Positions 12,001 to 18,235 of a stretch of DNA of 44,037 nt are shown here, piece after piece (within the stretch, counting starts at the first letter, position 1; every line of letters starts with the position of its first letter). Both the position numbers and the translations under genes were made by a program. The stretch covers positions 1-44,037 of the forward strand of contig MHFT01000062.1 of the NCBI GenBank assembly GCA_001804315.1. Direction: 5' to 3'. The notes under the pieces are model-generated. The model saw only the letters and a program-made list of their open reading frames with translations. It was not told where the DNA came from and did no database searches. This DNA comes from Omnitrophica bacterium RIFCSPLOWO2_12_FULL_50_11 (GTDB lineage: Bacteria > Omnitrophota > Omnitrophia > Omnitrophales > Danuiimicrobiaceae).

Positions 12001-15000
12001 ATTGGCAAGTGCATCCAAAATCCAAAAACGGACGTTTGGATGAGCGGTTGAACCCGCTGCGGTTAAATGCGGCACCGCAGCGTCACCAATTTCATCGGTC
12101 AAGATTTCCACAATCGTTTTTGCAAGGGTTGAATAGCGGCTTTGATCGGAAACGCTGCCTAACATTGCCACAAGCGTATCGATCACCTCTTCATTCGCAT
12201 AATTGCTGGAACTGTAATAAGCCTGATCAAAATAGCCGCCGTGTACCGGCTGGTTCGCTGCCGTACGCGCATAAGCACGAACGTACGTGGCGAGCAAGCG
12301 TGGATTACTTGTGAGATAGTTTTCGAGGAACTTCCTTGCTTTATCATCAGGAACGGCGATCCTTGCCACGGCCGCTAAGGCTGCCTCCTGCAAATCGCGG
12401 TCCTGTAAAGGATCCTCCAGAACAAGGAGAAGCGTTCTCGTTTCCTTTTCGCCGCCAATTTCGGCAATTTCTTCAACCGCTCGAATCCGGTCACGACTTG
12501 GATACGAATCGTCTCTTACGTACGCCGAGAGCTGCTCTGCCCGAGACTTTTCATAAACACTCTCGACGACCGCAGCAGGTTGTTTGCCCCAAAAGAAAAA
12601 CCCGTAGACCGCTAACGAGACCTGCGTGAAAATCAATGCCAGCAGGATTTTGACCGTCAGCGGTACGCGTCGCTGCCGCTTTTTTTCGGACTGCGCTTTG
12701 CCTAAGCTTTGAGTTCGCTTGAGAATTTGACGACTCACTTCGACCTGCGCATCGGTGTAAGTAGATGTAACGGGGCGTTCTATCTGACCGCCCTCTTCAA
12801 GTACCTTCCCAACCAATGCCAAAGGAGCCAGGTCTGGACCTTTCGGCGCATGCTCGGGCTGTTGGGCCTCAGATTGAGGCTTAGGAATTCCTGCCTCGCG
12901 GATTTTCTCCTTAATTCCCTCAAGCTCTTGCTCTGCCTCTTGAATGCCGGCTTTGCGTCTGTCAATCCGTAATCGCATCTTTTGATCAATCTCACGCACC
13001 TTAAGTGTGACCTTTTCGTGAATCGCACTAAGAAGCTTCATGACTTCCGTGTCATTCATCTTCACTTGCTCGAAGGCTTCAAAACTCGTGTGGAGTATTT
13101 GCGTTGCTTCTTCACGCTGTGCGTCAAATAACGCTTTTTTCTCTGCAACGGACGTAGAATTTTCCACATCGTCAAGGGCCTCAACCTGCTTCTCTAGCGC
13201 ATCCAACGAATCCGTCAACGTTTCCTGGTAAGTCAACAACGCATCGGTCGCGCGAATCCCTTCATGGAGCCGCTCAATCTCCCGTTCGAGGGAAGCGCGC
13301 GCTTGAAGGCGCTTGACTAAAGCAGATTCAAACGTACTGGGACCCAAAGCGTTGAACTCAACCTCGGGCAGCCCTTGAGATTGTCGGGCTAAGGACGCAA
13401 GCTTGCGAATCGTTTCGATACTCAGTTGTCGCACGCGCTCGCGGACTTTGTCGTGAATGTCCCCTCGCGTGCCGGATTGTGTCGCCCATGCACCGAGTGA
13501 GTCTCGAAGTTCTGTAATTGCAAGTCCTCGTTCGATGAGCCTGTCCTGTAAGTTTTCATCCGTAACTGTGCCAATCTCAGAAACGGCGAATCCCCTTTCC
13601 AAAGCTTCTCTTTGCGCGAGCGTGAGATCCGACACGTTCGTTCGTCGTCTGGCAAGTTTTGAATCTTCTGATCGTGTGCGGTCGAGCCGTTCAAGTTCTT
13701 GCTCGCTTGCTTGCTTCTCTGCTTCCGCTTTTTCCCATTCAGCGATTCTTTCGTCGATTTTTGGATAAAGCTGGCTCAGGCCGAGTTTGTCCCATTGCCT
13801 GATGGCGTCTCTGAGTTCCCTTTCTGCGTTTGAGGGCCGGCCTGGTTTGTTGGAGGGATACACGGATTGGATACTTTCTAGGACCAGATCGCGCCTGGCC
13901 ATGAGCCGGTCAATTCTACGACGGAGATTTCTACGTAGATTTCTAACGTCCTTTTTCAGATCGGCCTGTTTCACATTAGGTGTGTAGACCAAGGATGTAT
14001 TCAAACGCTTCACGAGCTCGTCTCGGCGCTTGTGGAGCCGACTTATTTCCTTCTTTACCAACTCAGAATGTTTCTTCCTTGCTGCTGTGAGCGCAACAGC
14101 TGTGTCACGCACTTCAGCGCGCTGGACGGCAGTTGCGATGCGGACAGCAGAAGATGGAATCACCGATGCGGGGATCCTGTAAAACTCCAAGCTGAGCTGA
14201 CGCCCCTCTAGATTCACGTTCACACGCTCCATCAATCGTCCGCCTCTGCGCTTCAGCTCGCTTCGCGATGCGCGAATGCCATCTACAACCAATTGATCGC
14301 CGGCCACGATCTCGCCGCCGATCGCATCGAACCAGCCATCTTGGCTGGTGTGGATGAAAATCTGGTTCGGCTGCACCAATACCGGCAATCCGAAATAACC
14401 CGCTGCGTCCTCAAGCGAGCTGTTTGGACGCAGCTGTTTGTAGTTGGACGCGATTTGCGGAACAATTCCGTTGAGCCTTTTGAGATGCCCATCCGATCTA
14501 GTCTGTGTTAACAACAGCGCAAGAGGAAACCGCCGATCCATATCCGCAACCCCTGGTCGGATCGCTTTTGGAGCCGCAACTTGGTAGCGGGGATCATTCA
14601 ACACAGGGCTTTTCGGTGGGAAGTAAATTTCGCTGAGTAAGGACTCAAGCCGCGTTGGGCGATCACGCATCGCCCGTTCGTAAAGCTGGGCATCGCGTTT
14701 TTCATCAATTTCCTTGGTCATTCGCGGTGTCACGACCACGTAGGAAACATTTCGATCCTTCAGATATTGCGTGATCCCGGGCGTGTGAAAACCACCAGTT
14801 ACGATGACCGCCATGGATTGATTTTCTTCGACAAGTTTCTCGTACAGGTTCTCGACTAAAACCCTGTCACGCGCAAGCGCTGCTTCGTAAAACCGCTCGA
14901 TTTTCCTAAGGTCCTCATCGATCACATTCACACTTGCGGGAAGTGGAAGTGTTTGACCGGCCCGCTCGGCTTCTTCGCTGATAAAGGTTCGAAACGTGTC

Positions 15001-16254
15001 CACCGAAAACGAATTCCGATGGCGGTAAAAATAATCGGCATCCTCCTTCGTCAGGGCGAACTCGAAGATGCGCTCCAGAATCCCTAAAAAACGGTACAGT
15101 TGATCGAGCTTTTCTTCAGATGGATTCCGGAAAAGCTTTTGTTTCACTTCGTTCTCAAGTGCTTCGATTTCCGTAAACAGTTCAATTCCAATCGACTCGT
15201 ATGCTTTCGTGTAGTTGAGGAACTTGATCACATTGGTGTACTCACCCCTATCCGCAAGATGCTTCGATGCGACATCATGCAAATATCCGTAATACTCAGC
15301 GCGCGTAACCTTATTCCTTTTGAAATCGTCGGTGCGCACAAGAAATCGAGAAAGGTCGCTCGCTCCTAACTTGGTTTTTAATGCAGCGACCAGTGCCTCG
15401 ATTTCCTTCTCCGCCTGATCAAAATTAATCTGTGGCTCAAGTTCAGTCAGACTTAAAAACGACCTGAGCTGCTCATAGGAATCGACACCAACCACTAACT
15501 TGGCTGCCGTCGTTTGCAGATACCGAACATAATGACCCAAATTGGATTTCTGCTTCCGGAAAGCTTCTGATTCAGCATGCAACGCACGCAACTCCTCTGA
15601 AAAAACAAACCGCTTAAGCTGATCCAGCCGCAAACGAATTTCAGAAAGCGCTCGAACGGACCGGTCTTTAAAATCAAGTGCATCCAGATAGGCCTTCCGA
15701 TTGTCTTCGTACAAAGACTCGTTTTCTAATCCGTACAAGAGAATCTTCGGCTCCGTCGTAATCGCAAGATATTCAGGGCCCGTCAAAACGCCTTCCCTCA
15801 AATAGTGATTTGCTACTGCAATACGTGCCTCCTCATCTGGGAACGCCGCCAAGATCTTTGTATTCAAATCACCGCTCGCCCCTTCCACGCCAATGAGACG
15901 CAAACCGTGCTTCTCGGACAAGTACTCAATAATACGTGCAATATTCCGCTGGGCTTCCTCGTTGACGTGTGCATCCTGAATATGAACCACCACTCGGTCC
16001 TTCGAGCCTTCAAAGCGTGATTTGATTTGCCCAATTTCTGTAGGAATTTCGAACGAACTCGTGCTGTCAGTATTTTCTACGTGCTCTAGGGAAATGCGAG
16101 GTTTCACAAGGTTAGATTCGGGAGAAAAAGAAGTGGTTAGAGGAATTTCAGCTCCCAACGTCGTGTTCGTTACGGTGAACGTCACAACCGTCACCCACGC
16201 AATCGCTCGAAGCCACAACTTCCATCTGGCTTGCTGACTTTCGATAATGCTCAT
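1..16254 (-). CDS. Giant multidomain membrane-anchored protein (at least 5,418 aa, C-terminus outside window)
   Basis: A single frame runs from an ATG at 16252-16254 to the left edge without a stop. I read it triplet by triplet over the first 2 kb, around every embedded repeat and at the motif sites, and sampled it elsewhere. GGTGAG lies 7 bases before the ATG. Residues about 11-35 form a basic-then-hydrophobic anchor. Residues about 85-510 contain QDAH, GVEG and GGFHT motifs like those of the ChaN/TraB/EreA-like superfamily. Two related coiled-coil segments (about 985-1099 and 2552-2670) are each followed by a membrane helix (about 1195-1221 and 2721-2750). HEAT-like helical repeats lie at about 1230-1690 and another helix at about 1770-1795. 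Twin-arginine-like segments start at about 3104 and 4074, a coiled coil lies at about 3490-3570, and hydrophobic helices reach the left edge. Overall function is unknown; an envelope-associated role is inferred from the anchors. Confidence 0.85.
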   Translation of the reverse strand, partial: MSIIESQQARWKLWLRAIAWVTVVTFTVTNTTLGAEIPLTTSFSPESNLVKPRISLEHVENTDSTSSFEIPTEIGQIKSRFEGSKDRVVVHIQDAHVNEEAQRNIARIIEYLSEKHGLRLIGVEGASGDLNTKILAAFPDEEARIAVANHYLREGVLTGPEYLAITTEPKILLYGLENESLYEDNRKAYLDALDFKDRSVRALSEIRLRLDQLKRFVFSEELRALHAESEAFRKQKSNLGHYVRYLQTTAAKLVVGVDSYEQLRSFLSLTELEPQINFDQAEKEIEALVAALKTKLGASDLSRFLVRTDDFKRNKVTRAEYYGYLHDVASKHLADRGEYTNVIKFLNYTKAYESIGIELFTEIEALENEVKQKLFRNPSEEKLDQLYRFLGILERIFEFALTKEDADYFYRHRNSFSVDTFRTFISEEAERAGQTLPLPASVNVIDEDLRKIERFYEAALARDRVLVENLYEKLVEENQSMAVIVTGGFHTPGITQYLKDRNVSYVVVTPRMTKEIDEKRDAQLYERAMRDRPTRLESLLSEIYFPPKSPVLNDPRYQVAAPKAIRPGVADMDRRFPLALLLTQTRSDGHLKRLNGIVPQIASNYKQLRPNSSLEDAAGYFGLPVLVQPNQIFIHTSQDGWFDAIGGEIVAGDQLVVDGIRASRSELKRRGGRLMERVNVNLEGRQLSLEFYRIPASVIPSSAVRIATAVQRAEVRDTAVALTAARKKHSELVKKEISRLHKRRDELVKRLNTSLVYTPNVKQADLKKDVRNLRRNLRRRIDRLMARRDLVLESIQSVYPSNKPGRPSNAERELRDAIRQWDKLGLSQLYPKIDERIAEWEKAEAEKQASEQELERLDRTRSEDSKLARRRTNVSDLTLAQREALERGFAVSEIGTVTDENLQDRLIERGLAITELRDSLGAWATQSGTRGDIHDKVRERVRQLSIETIRKLASLARQSQGLPEVEFNALGPSTFESALVKRLQARASLEREIERLHEGIRATDALLTYQETLTDSLDALEKQVEALDDVENSTSVAEKKALFDAQREEATQILHTSFEAFEQVKMNDTEVMKLLSAIHEKVTLKVREIDQKMRLRIDRRKAGIQEAEQELEGIKEKIREAGIPKPQSEAQQPEHAPKGPDLAPLALVGKVLEEGGQIERPVTSTYTDAQVEVSRQILKRTQSLGKAQSEKKRQRRVPLTVKILLALIFTQVSLAVYGFFFWGKQPAAVVESVYEKSRAEQLSAYVRDDSYPSRDRIRAVEEIAEIGGEKETRTLLLVLEDPLQDRDLQEAALAAVARIAVPDDKARKFLENYLTSNPRLLATYVRAYARTAANQPVHGGYFDQAYYSSSNYANEEVIDTLVAMLGSVSDQSRYSTLAKTIVEILTDEIGDAAVPHLTAAGSTAHPNVRFWILDALANLEIKDQETADQIVSDLVIPHLTSPSTYLGTGGEVDDVTPVIAKLGSQALPGLEQAFPNLDPARRVLVTNLVSELAISAISSPPEGERSKVRGRTVENPPHPDLLPQGGRRDNAGASLSQAIDALGRIGVRDGDERVREAAVVSLVRIANGNRAARRDVEEKIGELDSWELTRGYVRAQVRSRLGDTPSSAPFGKEADPAVTSELVTMATALPKSSANPFVEAILHILNEEVGSGQGIALAKSIKNQQEKLAQSQLAMSQVRAWPIAMARRPAMPTMIDIQRPLAIQQDKFTESPMGPVWGAPPIRQPFVQPVSPYLYEGRPEVRGRDEVLDGAFVAKNIRELHRKKQRERIFGWLAGHAWKFVVGGAVLWFIAGGVFSYRVYRKELAAQARPAPITAEETVDLLNRVEPHVRLVAMDRLLTSPQPRALVESLVWDAATSESYGARTETLRSLIRISYSSGNPSLRQVVENAIDLTIDPGLAQNYVRLAALYDLPTGEFTLSAYGLDGDLKYPGVLLGIVRTRHDGLVRDHAIELLKTSRRFAPRIERRHPESRLWRDEGSRSGFFRHQPWRTSRPSRPPMYFGGRPQNDVAKEIFVSLDSHASGRPFDRQKGPLAGFLDRHPEDAKLVLENVTELEDGLRLVMENFLSLPGNESVAGEIKTPDQFLVYVLRHWDELEPKYGAIWSALLRGQNEGLENTVNNPVYIERSRKGADQRGAILRFLNDKYLNRILDGSLEVKVENFNNFYDWLHHELSFNANFMGSRTPLIFQYGEGDLKTLTSDEAARRHIQRVVDRETQIVDEFENALTEREESFSALVGAIARDTDGGIAIVRGSGHVSLLPILRDRLDGWNVTDRTEGTSFLVLDEEAQRRILAGEMFTLKPSTVMIIRKKLFHDQFNADEERSFILLDLLGAFSKTFSRVTVKHDSQEISLDRVIFNRVVERNPNFKNPEVYGRILSDIYKAHVALSKGFTYREKPAEAMLQHVAVIYGFRGLITNDELSAVFDHREGSLDVILDTLTGIKKILERSEVRIDTGQALTLSELETKLSVRLPLQRHSEAARQNTLAGEKADLSAMVDGGRISKGEILRFAQDDETDWPDAMPLRFISSARSELRSDSDRELEEALRDLDKVLEEDQALDREVDRLKDWVGATDALIIYEKKLMDFWDELEGILDRTDDRKKSKEIGDKGKLFGEHYQKVKQELHRAFDGFQQVTLEDQEVLDLLRAIDRNVAARVSGIVQKVKARVERRKSSLRGSEPEHGRSNLGDVGVKEETKPAGDVKEPQPQIEVAQAKAERIPKKKEKIWRPALYAGMLALGLVIGFAYVYLPSLMSWMGGRSLGRAPPVNLEQIEKEEGKEIDLKSILLDLLKGGEIDQKLLDRILEQKVKKQLESILAEKARQEQDEPKEKSETEVLDSKTIEALVEARAQEELVKVLESLLQKGIEPSTLKELLDELQPKLPQLDESSYVPPVDEEEAKRVWGDPSKVKNLKDLTPEDLLRGLPTVRLAPETGVRHPEAALQEKPKDPVMRTAPGRGISKSEILRPAVGGTQDDGTDLPQVEQPLDQDAIWAFRQWIKEEIRNEYKRLNTRRGTSLIPPLAFDKEIHRRLAAAGVYDGYDGTQKMYGGNGDPEKPRIFEPARRPGKDGLWMPFKWEGKWYWVPYSEADRARFDRLRRSELRRGGGEVTRRVFLHAATAVALGIAGIPGLAFSAEPKVSITLGAERFTRDQLRSMLHDDPGYEQLFRHFEREEVEVKHVSEEYKKDWALEFSVVQGDLSQILWKIGHNSEIVSNPKYKGLTPMDWYARFARIYDGRWHMRGEDMAGKFFKLLNEQISARLDFYADKHVAHEDELAPDSWQWAASLLMSHEEWKIHEQIWEAYRDRHGLPKISLKQHLGTALAYVYELTEGPRRKAKYGHATDEVVTQQLERAELYKIRAMQWHRDVTTPGLEEVRDVRGASGNYWRATHVPGLPGQLSSIDMFPAHLDAENPMRPTGLWDKFHTAMKDGMRRHNVNLTLPLFEFAPDYKLPPLELYFPVPELAPERLKPFGSGRLPYQQPVLPPTPPIYYGGAESIVFHGIDERLNRLELNLGRLGARHDRDLALLRQEMDNKIQVLNWSLSRRMDHIDRGIKSFWQEWQKQNMRTAEMIAKAEQNFGRALDVMKAEDAIPNRLALSGLLHLLTHAEWQSDPDSRNVNDEFLTEGLIEKFSSDVFSLHVSKAVLGLLEDDLGSFLTEFIDNHFSGKISKFVKVDEYGLIDGSEPTAEHVDQLASELLVHMDDLPPLLQSRLGAPLGTHLAQLAYHGTLRKKKHEFFLRGKERQGEQDPYLDRAIEYSEKTLRSTRSTLYRYVREEFINLYFAALMGEVTEAYGEGIKDPEKIVYRVELKKTIRPFEQRLYARRFRLLRNPMDGGRLSAVVNDLVHREIPPRIYAAESAIASYPETQQEALGLWYLLSGKKLARFDLEDPEIGPIHMSFLRWWARYGDSTKLKQWTSLLRKVGIDKLKVESDKHWQLLARAFGGRFPPAAGVSYEALDSKSRGRLMYYIQNVAEKGLETWQKELAPIEAYYQKYATEPKLLDDHLAQATQQYRAQYEPGTEFYQSGLTRQLVLEKTVAQGTFNAWLNQRIKDEEAHRKEMERKARAAQRSELRQLDARFSRRTLLKLTALGTLAAGLGAVSTRIEAQEISGKQGTSLNFPTTHDPLPPVPQNAPSVGLNVVRSTFRAAQAVPPVQLHRYPSELLTELLEKDDAKKTELLEEAYGLYYASSGTQLTDEQIRAIRLRRDQYSTAMSQNPKLSGVWNGWGRTRIAKSKTIPEAEQEWKDSNGLAKKVATVLLIPGFQKAALDYVKALFGPTASRMKPADREGTLFGLAAAVAKTKMKEKDTLSAEDVQEVLRALRDMAQIAPLFVWGIDKDKRPESTDPARPFQGSIASEKYQELMGVEFDRDDPQAAGWLDGEIAYIAGFIGWDDTPARKKEKAEWVALEAKERVNRRFGVLRVARDMTQRAQRPKSVIEQIYDGITMRDQHPEVPAFDTLTSEHYGLLMAWAELGEEAARRFVQVIQSDVFNQYINKLHEHIPGYDFRTRLRESFLKSDTDLEARGEYLDLVGRPSYYAMQYEEFSELQDELKKRLELLDEISRVTGVRAGVAMENLFRRMTFAKTVKLGRYETDNLYDLHEALYLLRRQARYGEERRRWNGQAEDRERELFHAFFLEMQMTTMKNMLDRYQSRGMEVEDWIRMHHAVFGLLTDYPIENEFHVRQRTNFADFVQELREEGLVPDAMSENDEFIRVQLRDFFIYSGLQMTASQWCERMVTKMDFDPDGPLSLSDVQEKIEARKKVWGWYKMHWEPSGMTLTTGQVSNLAERGVGEDFFVYGQTVNGILRQYLGVDLLLDSLQPYIRDYTYDVNFWWRRYLSYGIGGRGDLLAEWRMRNRFKRMNQTDRSLLQHMLKPQHGTVDQIGMLNVDVGEKMDETNDPYQFHERLKFALWNFGQRLQLVPDDFDFRTNYNGPDFQALLLSLLGDGRGADRRDYLEFTEAVTSVPVDLRTVIFGRPYVLSPAELHTEHGLREFVISTLAQRPHQRPLTQERVQMSDEKFVADLADRFDATGIDQAEYVRLLKDGQMTRQEMLALFSDLASLRYVIKATYKTKIPDKTLLRAVKEERLNGNVVQMRAMIFALVRYFLGELQTPSKIELSKAERGERLPAVVVGNWITEMGLGSFVSEEWKQTLASKIQEGKLSRRSAKRFLSRLKTVIEIFQDPQHRMKWIPAEVTPSVAEGLLRMIDNVFQMGLQSNEIVSKVTLPATGEPKRIVEEMNGHGAFNGVRLAEDQNFYRLFLYNENVLRATGRSRPANAQERQARIAEITSIREKNWQAVHLEETIELAGKVAFYGVAINLARNLWHSVQIYRKSLHAQWEHDPDTGKRIKGGGRERLERIKYVLLPTTGAKDRRFAFWAIMIEVISVIFTGLWFGFFDFANSTAWVVLIVTVLFYQFRAAPQTY
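3955..4035 (-). other. Internal twin-arginine-like signal segment 2 in the giant protein
   Basis: Around residue 4074 the giant protein reads S-R-R-T-L-L-K followed by about 17 small and hydrophobic residues and then a polar stretch. This is the classic n-, h- and c-region order of a Tat signal, but it lies deep inside a protein. It is preceded ten residues earlier by the motif RSELR (4054-4068). It could be an ordinary internal membrane helix, or the start of a domain acquired from a once separate exported protein. Confidence 0.5.
6868..6945 (-). other. Internal twin-arginine-like signal segment 1 in the giant protein
   Basis: Around residue 3104 the giant protein reads T-R-R-V-F-L-H, then a hydrophobic alanine/glycine-rich core ending in A-F-S-A before a charged stretch, which would suit signal peptidase. 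RSELR (6964-6978) precedes it by only six residues. Export or processing at this point is inference; the sequence shows only the signal-like pattern. Confidence 0.5.
7344..7464. repeat. Palindromic repeat E1, in frame inside the giant gene
   Basis: This 121 bp element has perfect 12 bp inverted ends (CGTCATCCTGAG and its complement). Read with the gene it encodes a peptide beginning RHPEA and ending TQDD, with no stop codon. It belongs to the same family as the elements at 8721, 10233, 32372 and 34725. Confidence 0.8.
8245..8600 (-). repeat. Coiled-coil module, second copy, in the giant protein
   Basis: The stretch shares an ordered set of matches with 12960-13300: an E/D-REV/I-x-RL start, ATDAL followed by a Y-containing helix, an F-E/D-x-F/F-x-QV core, an EV-x-x-LL-x-AI helix and a closing R-x-x-RRK. 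A membrane helix follows (about 8005-8090). It looks like an internal duplication of a coiled coil plus anchor unit. Confidence 0.6.
8721..8838. repeat. Palindromic repeat E2, in frame inside the giant gene
   Basis: The inverted ends are CGTCATCCTGAG and CTCAGAATGACG. The inner hairpin has TCCGCCAT arms, and the interior is a close reverse-complement match to E3 (shared ATGGCGGACAAGTCGGCCTT). Read with the gene it encodes a stretch starting RHSEA and ending AQDD, without a stop. Confidence 0.8.
10233..10359. repeat. Palindromic repeat E3, in frame inside the giant gene
   Basis: This 127 bp element begins CGTCATTCTGAG and ends CTCAGGATGACG, with an interior that is E2 in the opposite orientation. 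The gene reads through it, giving a stretch beginning RHPES and ending PQND. Because the ends are palindromic, either orientation yields the same border residues. Confidence 0.8.
11671..11765. repeat. C/G-rich double-hairpin repeat, in frame inside the giant gene
   Basis: There are two hairpins: CTTCTCCCCC with GGGGGAGAAG at the left, and CTCCTCTCCCCC with GGGGGAGAGGAG at the right. The pyrimidine/purine arms are of a kind widespread as intergenic repeats in bacteria. The giant frame passes through it, adding a P/G/R-rich peptide between HEAT-like repeats. It is unrelated to the CGTCATCCTGAG family. Confidence 0.7.
12960..13300 (-). repeat. Coiled-coil module, first copy, in the giant protein
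   Basis: This is the partner of 8245-8600, with shared ATDAL, FEQV/FQQV and RIDRRK/RVERRK positions in the same order and similar spacing. It too is followed by a hydrophobic helix, at about 12590-12670. The two copies lie about 1,570 residues apart in the same polypeptide. Confidence 0.6.
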
Positions 16255-16647
16255 GGCCGATCTCACCTTTCAGTTGACTCCAAGCTTTCCTGCAATCGGA
16301 ACCTAAACGACAAAACTTTCTAATTCTTCTTATTAAATTCTAACTCCTTATGCTATTACTTGATTGACACTCTTTAAATCTGTTAACTAAGTATACACGT
16401 CGATGAGCTAAAAGTCAAATTAAAGCGGTAAGAAAAAATTGCTATAACATAGGTCGTAGAAACAACTTACGAATAATGAAGGAAAAAATGCAGACCCATA
16501 GATGTCACGATCATACCCATGATATTACATTTATTTAGAAACAAGCGAACTCACGAAATAAGCGGACAAGACAGCAGTGGAAAAGAAGAGAATATTCTTA
16601 CTTCTCAGAAGATTCGCCGATCAGATAATGAGCCACGTGTTGGTACG
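16255..16647. other. AT-rich intergenic region upstream of the giant gene
   Basis: About 390 bases carry no convincing gene. It must hold the promoter of the giant gene (reading left) and the end of the tRNA-Asp transcript. A TTGACA lies near 16364 on the plus strand, but I see no good -10 at the right spacing, so I make no promoter call. A possible reading frame starting at 16519 is antisense to the tRNA and is not credible. Confidence 0.6.
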
Positions 16648-16722
16648 CGGGAGCGACGGGACTTGAACCCGCAACCCCGAGATCGACAATCTCGTGCTCT
16701 AACCAAATTGAGCTACGCCCCC
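16648..16722 (-). tRNA. tRNA-Asp (anticodon GUC)
   Basis: The cloverleaf is complete: acceptor GGGGGCG pairs with CGCTCCC, the D arm contains GGTTAGAG, the anticodon arm CGAGA/TCTCG carries loop TTGTCGA, and the T arm contains GGGTTCAAGTCCC. The anticodon is GTC. CCA is not encoded; the discriminator is G. Confidence 0.95.
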
Positions 16723-16737
16723 GTTGGAAGGAAAGCA

Positions 16738-16766
16738 AGTATACCAAAATGAATTCTTATTGTCAC
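16738..16766 (-). promoter_or_regulatory. Sigma70-type promoter of tRNA-Asp
   Basis: On the minus strand, GTGACA (16761-16766) is followed after exactly 17 bases by TATACT (16738-16743), which also has a TGG extended -10. The tRNA begins about 15 bases downstream. The -35 overlaps the end of the permease gene, so the tRNA can be expressed independently of it. Confidence 0.75.
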
Positions 16767-18073
16767 TTTCTCAATAACCCATAAAGAGGCAAGCCCATTA
16801 AAATCAATATTGTGCCTACGAGCGCTTGATGCGGCGAATGTTGAATCGTCACCAAGCACAGACAACAGCACCCAATTGCAAACAAAACCGGAACCACTGG
16901 ATAACCGAGCATTGAAAAATGTTCGCAACCCTGTGTTTCCTGCCTGATCCGAAAAACGCTTAATCCAACGAGACTCAAGAATAACCAGAAAGCGAACCCC
17001 GAGAAAAAAAGGAGCTGCTCGAAGCTTCCCCAGACGACGAGGGCGATGGACCACATCGCGATCAAAAGAAGTGACGCATGAGGAGTCCCGAATCGCTCGC
17101 TCACGTTCGAAAATCGATTCAGCCGCGGCACGTCTTTCGCGACCGCATATGGAATTCTTGCCCCTGTCAAAATCGTCGAATTGAGTGCGCCGCATGCCGA
17201 AATTAAGATTGCAACCGTGACGATTACCTGACCCGCATTTCCGAAACGTCTACCGAAAGTCTCTGAGGCAACGGCATCACTTTGCGCAAGTTCATGAGGA
17301 GTCAAAACTTGTAGATAGGCAGCATTGATCACGAGGTAAAGCACGGCGACGGCCAGAACCCCAACGATCAAGGAAATGGGAAGCGCCCTTTTCGTATCTC
17401 GGAACTCACCGGCAAGAAACGTACTCTCATGCCAACCGCCGTAGACCCAAAGAACCGGAATCATCGCAGCAGCGAATTTAAAAAGAGGAGTTGTTGTCTC
17501 CCCTGCAGCCGGTCCTGCCCCTACCAATGGCATCGACTGGCTTCTCGCAAACCCAAAAATGAGCCCCGTCATCACGAGAACAGATAACACTTTCAGGAAC
17601 GTAAGCCATCTCTGTACACCAGCCGCCCAATGAAGTCCGGCGATATTGATGATTGTAAAGATTCCAATGACGATGATGGCAACTGCTTTGCTGTATCCCG
17701 CCGAGAAAGGCACGAGGGTACCAAGGTAATCAGAAAAAATGTAAGCGAGGGCCGCAATAGAGGCCGTTCTCAGAATGGCGAAGTCGGTCCATGCGAAAAG
17801 AAATCCGACGGTCTTGCCGAAGGATTCACGAAGATAAATGTACGTCCCGCCCGTTTTCGGCAACCGTGAGGAAAGCTCCGCATAACAGAGCACCCCTAAA
17901 AGCGTGAAGACACCGCCCAAAGCCCACGCAGCTAGGATGAGTAGTTCAGAATGGATGTATTTGGCGACTTCGCTGGGGACGCGGAAAATACCAACGCCGA
18001 TGACAATTCCAATATTGATCGCAATCGAATCCCAAAAATGGAGCTCCTGCTTGGCCCTGTGGTCCACCGTCAT
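16763..18073 (-). CDS. APC-superfamily amino acid permease
   Basis: This 436-residue, very hydrophobic protein has about twelve predicted membrane segments. The first helix carries the APC-type glycine-rich start (INIGIVIGVGIF), and the helix 2-3 region has the usual CYAELSSRLPKTGG-type block, like LAT/YfnA-type transporters. It probably carries amino acids across the inner membrane; the substrate cannot be read from the sequence. The ATG lies only 9 bases after the 3' end of tRNA-Val(UAC), and no Shine-Dalgarno sequence fits between them, so translation may start on a leader-poor message released by tRNA processing. The family usually has only 8-15 residues before helix 1, which supports this start. 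Confidence 0.88.
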   Translation of the reverse strand: MTVDHRAKQELHFWDSIAINIGIVIGVGIFRVPSEVAKYIHSELLILAAWALGGVFTLLGVLCYAELSSRLPKTGGTYIYLRESFGKTVGFLFAWTDFAILRTASIAALAYIFSDYLGTLVPFSAGYSKAVAIIVIGIFTIINIAGLHWAAGVQRWLTFLKVLSVLVMTGLIFGFARSQSMPLVGAGPAAGETTTPLFKFAAAMIPVLWVYGGWHESTFLAGEFRDTKRALPISLIVGVLAVAVLYLVINAAYLQVLTPHELAQSDAVASETFGRRFGNAGQVIVTVAILISACGALNSTILTGARIPYAVAKDVPRLNRFSNVSERFGTPHASLLLIAMWSIALVVWGSFEQLLFFSGFAFWLFLSLVGLSVFRIRQETQGCEHFSMLGYPVVPVLFAIGCCCLCLVTIQHSPHQALVGTILILMGLPLYGLLRK

Positions 18074-18082
18074 AGGCAGATT

Positions 18083-18156
18083 TGGGCGCGTCAGGGCTCG
18101 AACCTGAGACCTCTTCCTTGTAAGGGAAGCGCTCTAACCAGCTGAGCTACGCGCCC
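18083..18156 (-). tRNA. tRNA-Val (anticodon UAC)
   Basis: Acceptor GGGCGCG pairs with CGCGCCC, the D arm has AGCTCAGCTGGTTAGAGC, the anticodon arm CTTCC/GGAAG has loop CTTACAA (anticodon TAC), and the T arm has CAGGTTCGAGCCCTG. CCA is not encoded. It sits directly upstream of the permease start. Confidence 0.95.
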
Positions 18157-18235
18157 CTGAAGTTACTTGGATTGACCGTTTTTTAAGGAGAGAGTAGAGC
18201 GTACAGAGACAAAAAATGGAACCAGAAAACCTCTC

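Noticed and set aside
16363-16395. TTGACA in the intergenic region upstream of the giant gene
   Set aside because: It lies on the plus strand, and no acceptable -10 follows at 15-19 bases; it points away from the giant gene.
16519-16752. Plus-strand frame over the tRNA-Asp region
   Set aside because: It reads the complement of the tRNA (RDLNPQPRDRQSRAL-type sequence), a well-known false gene pattern.
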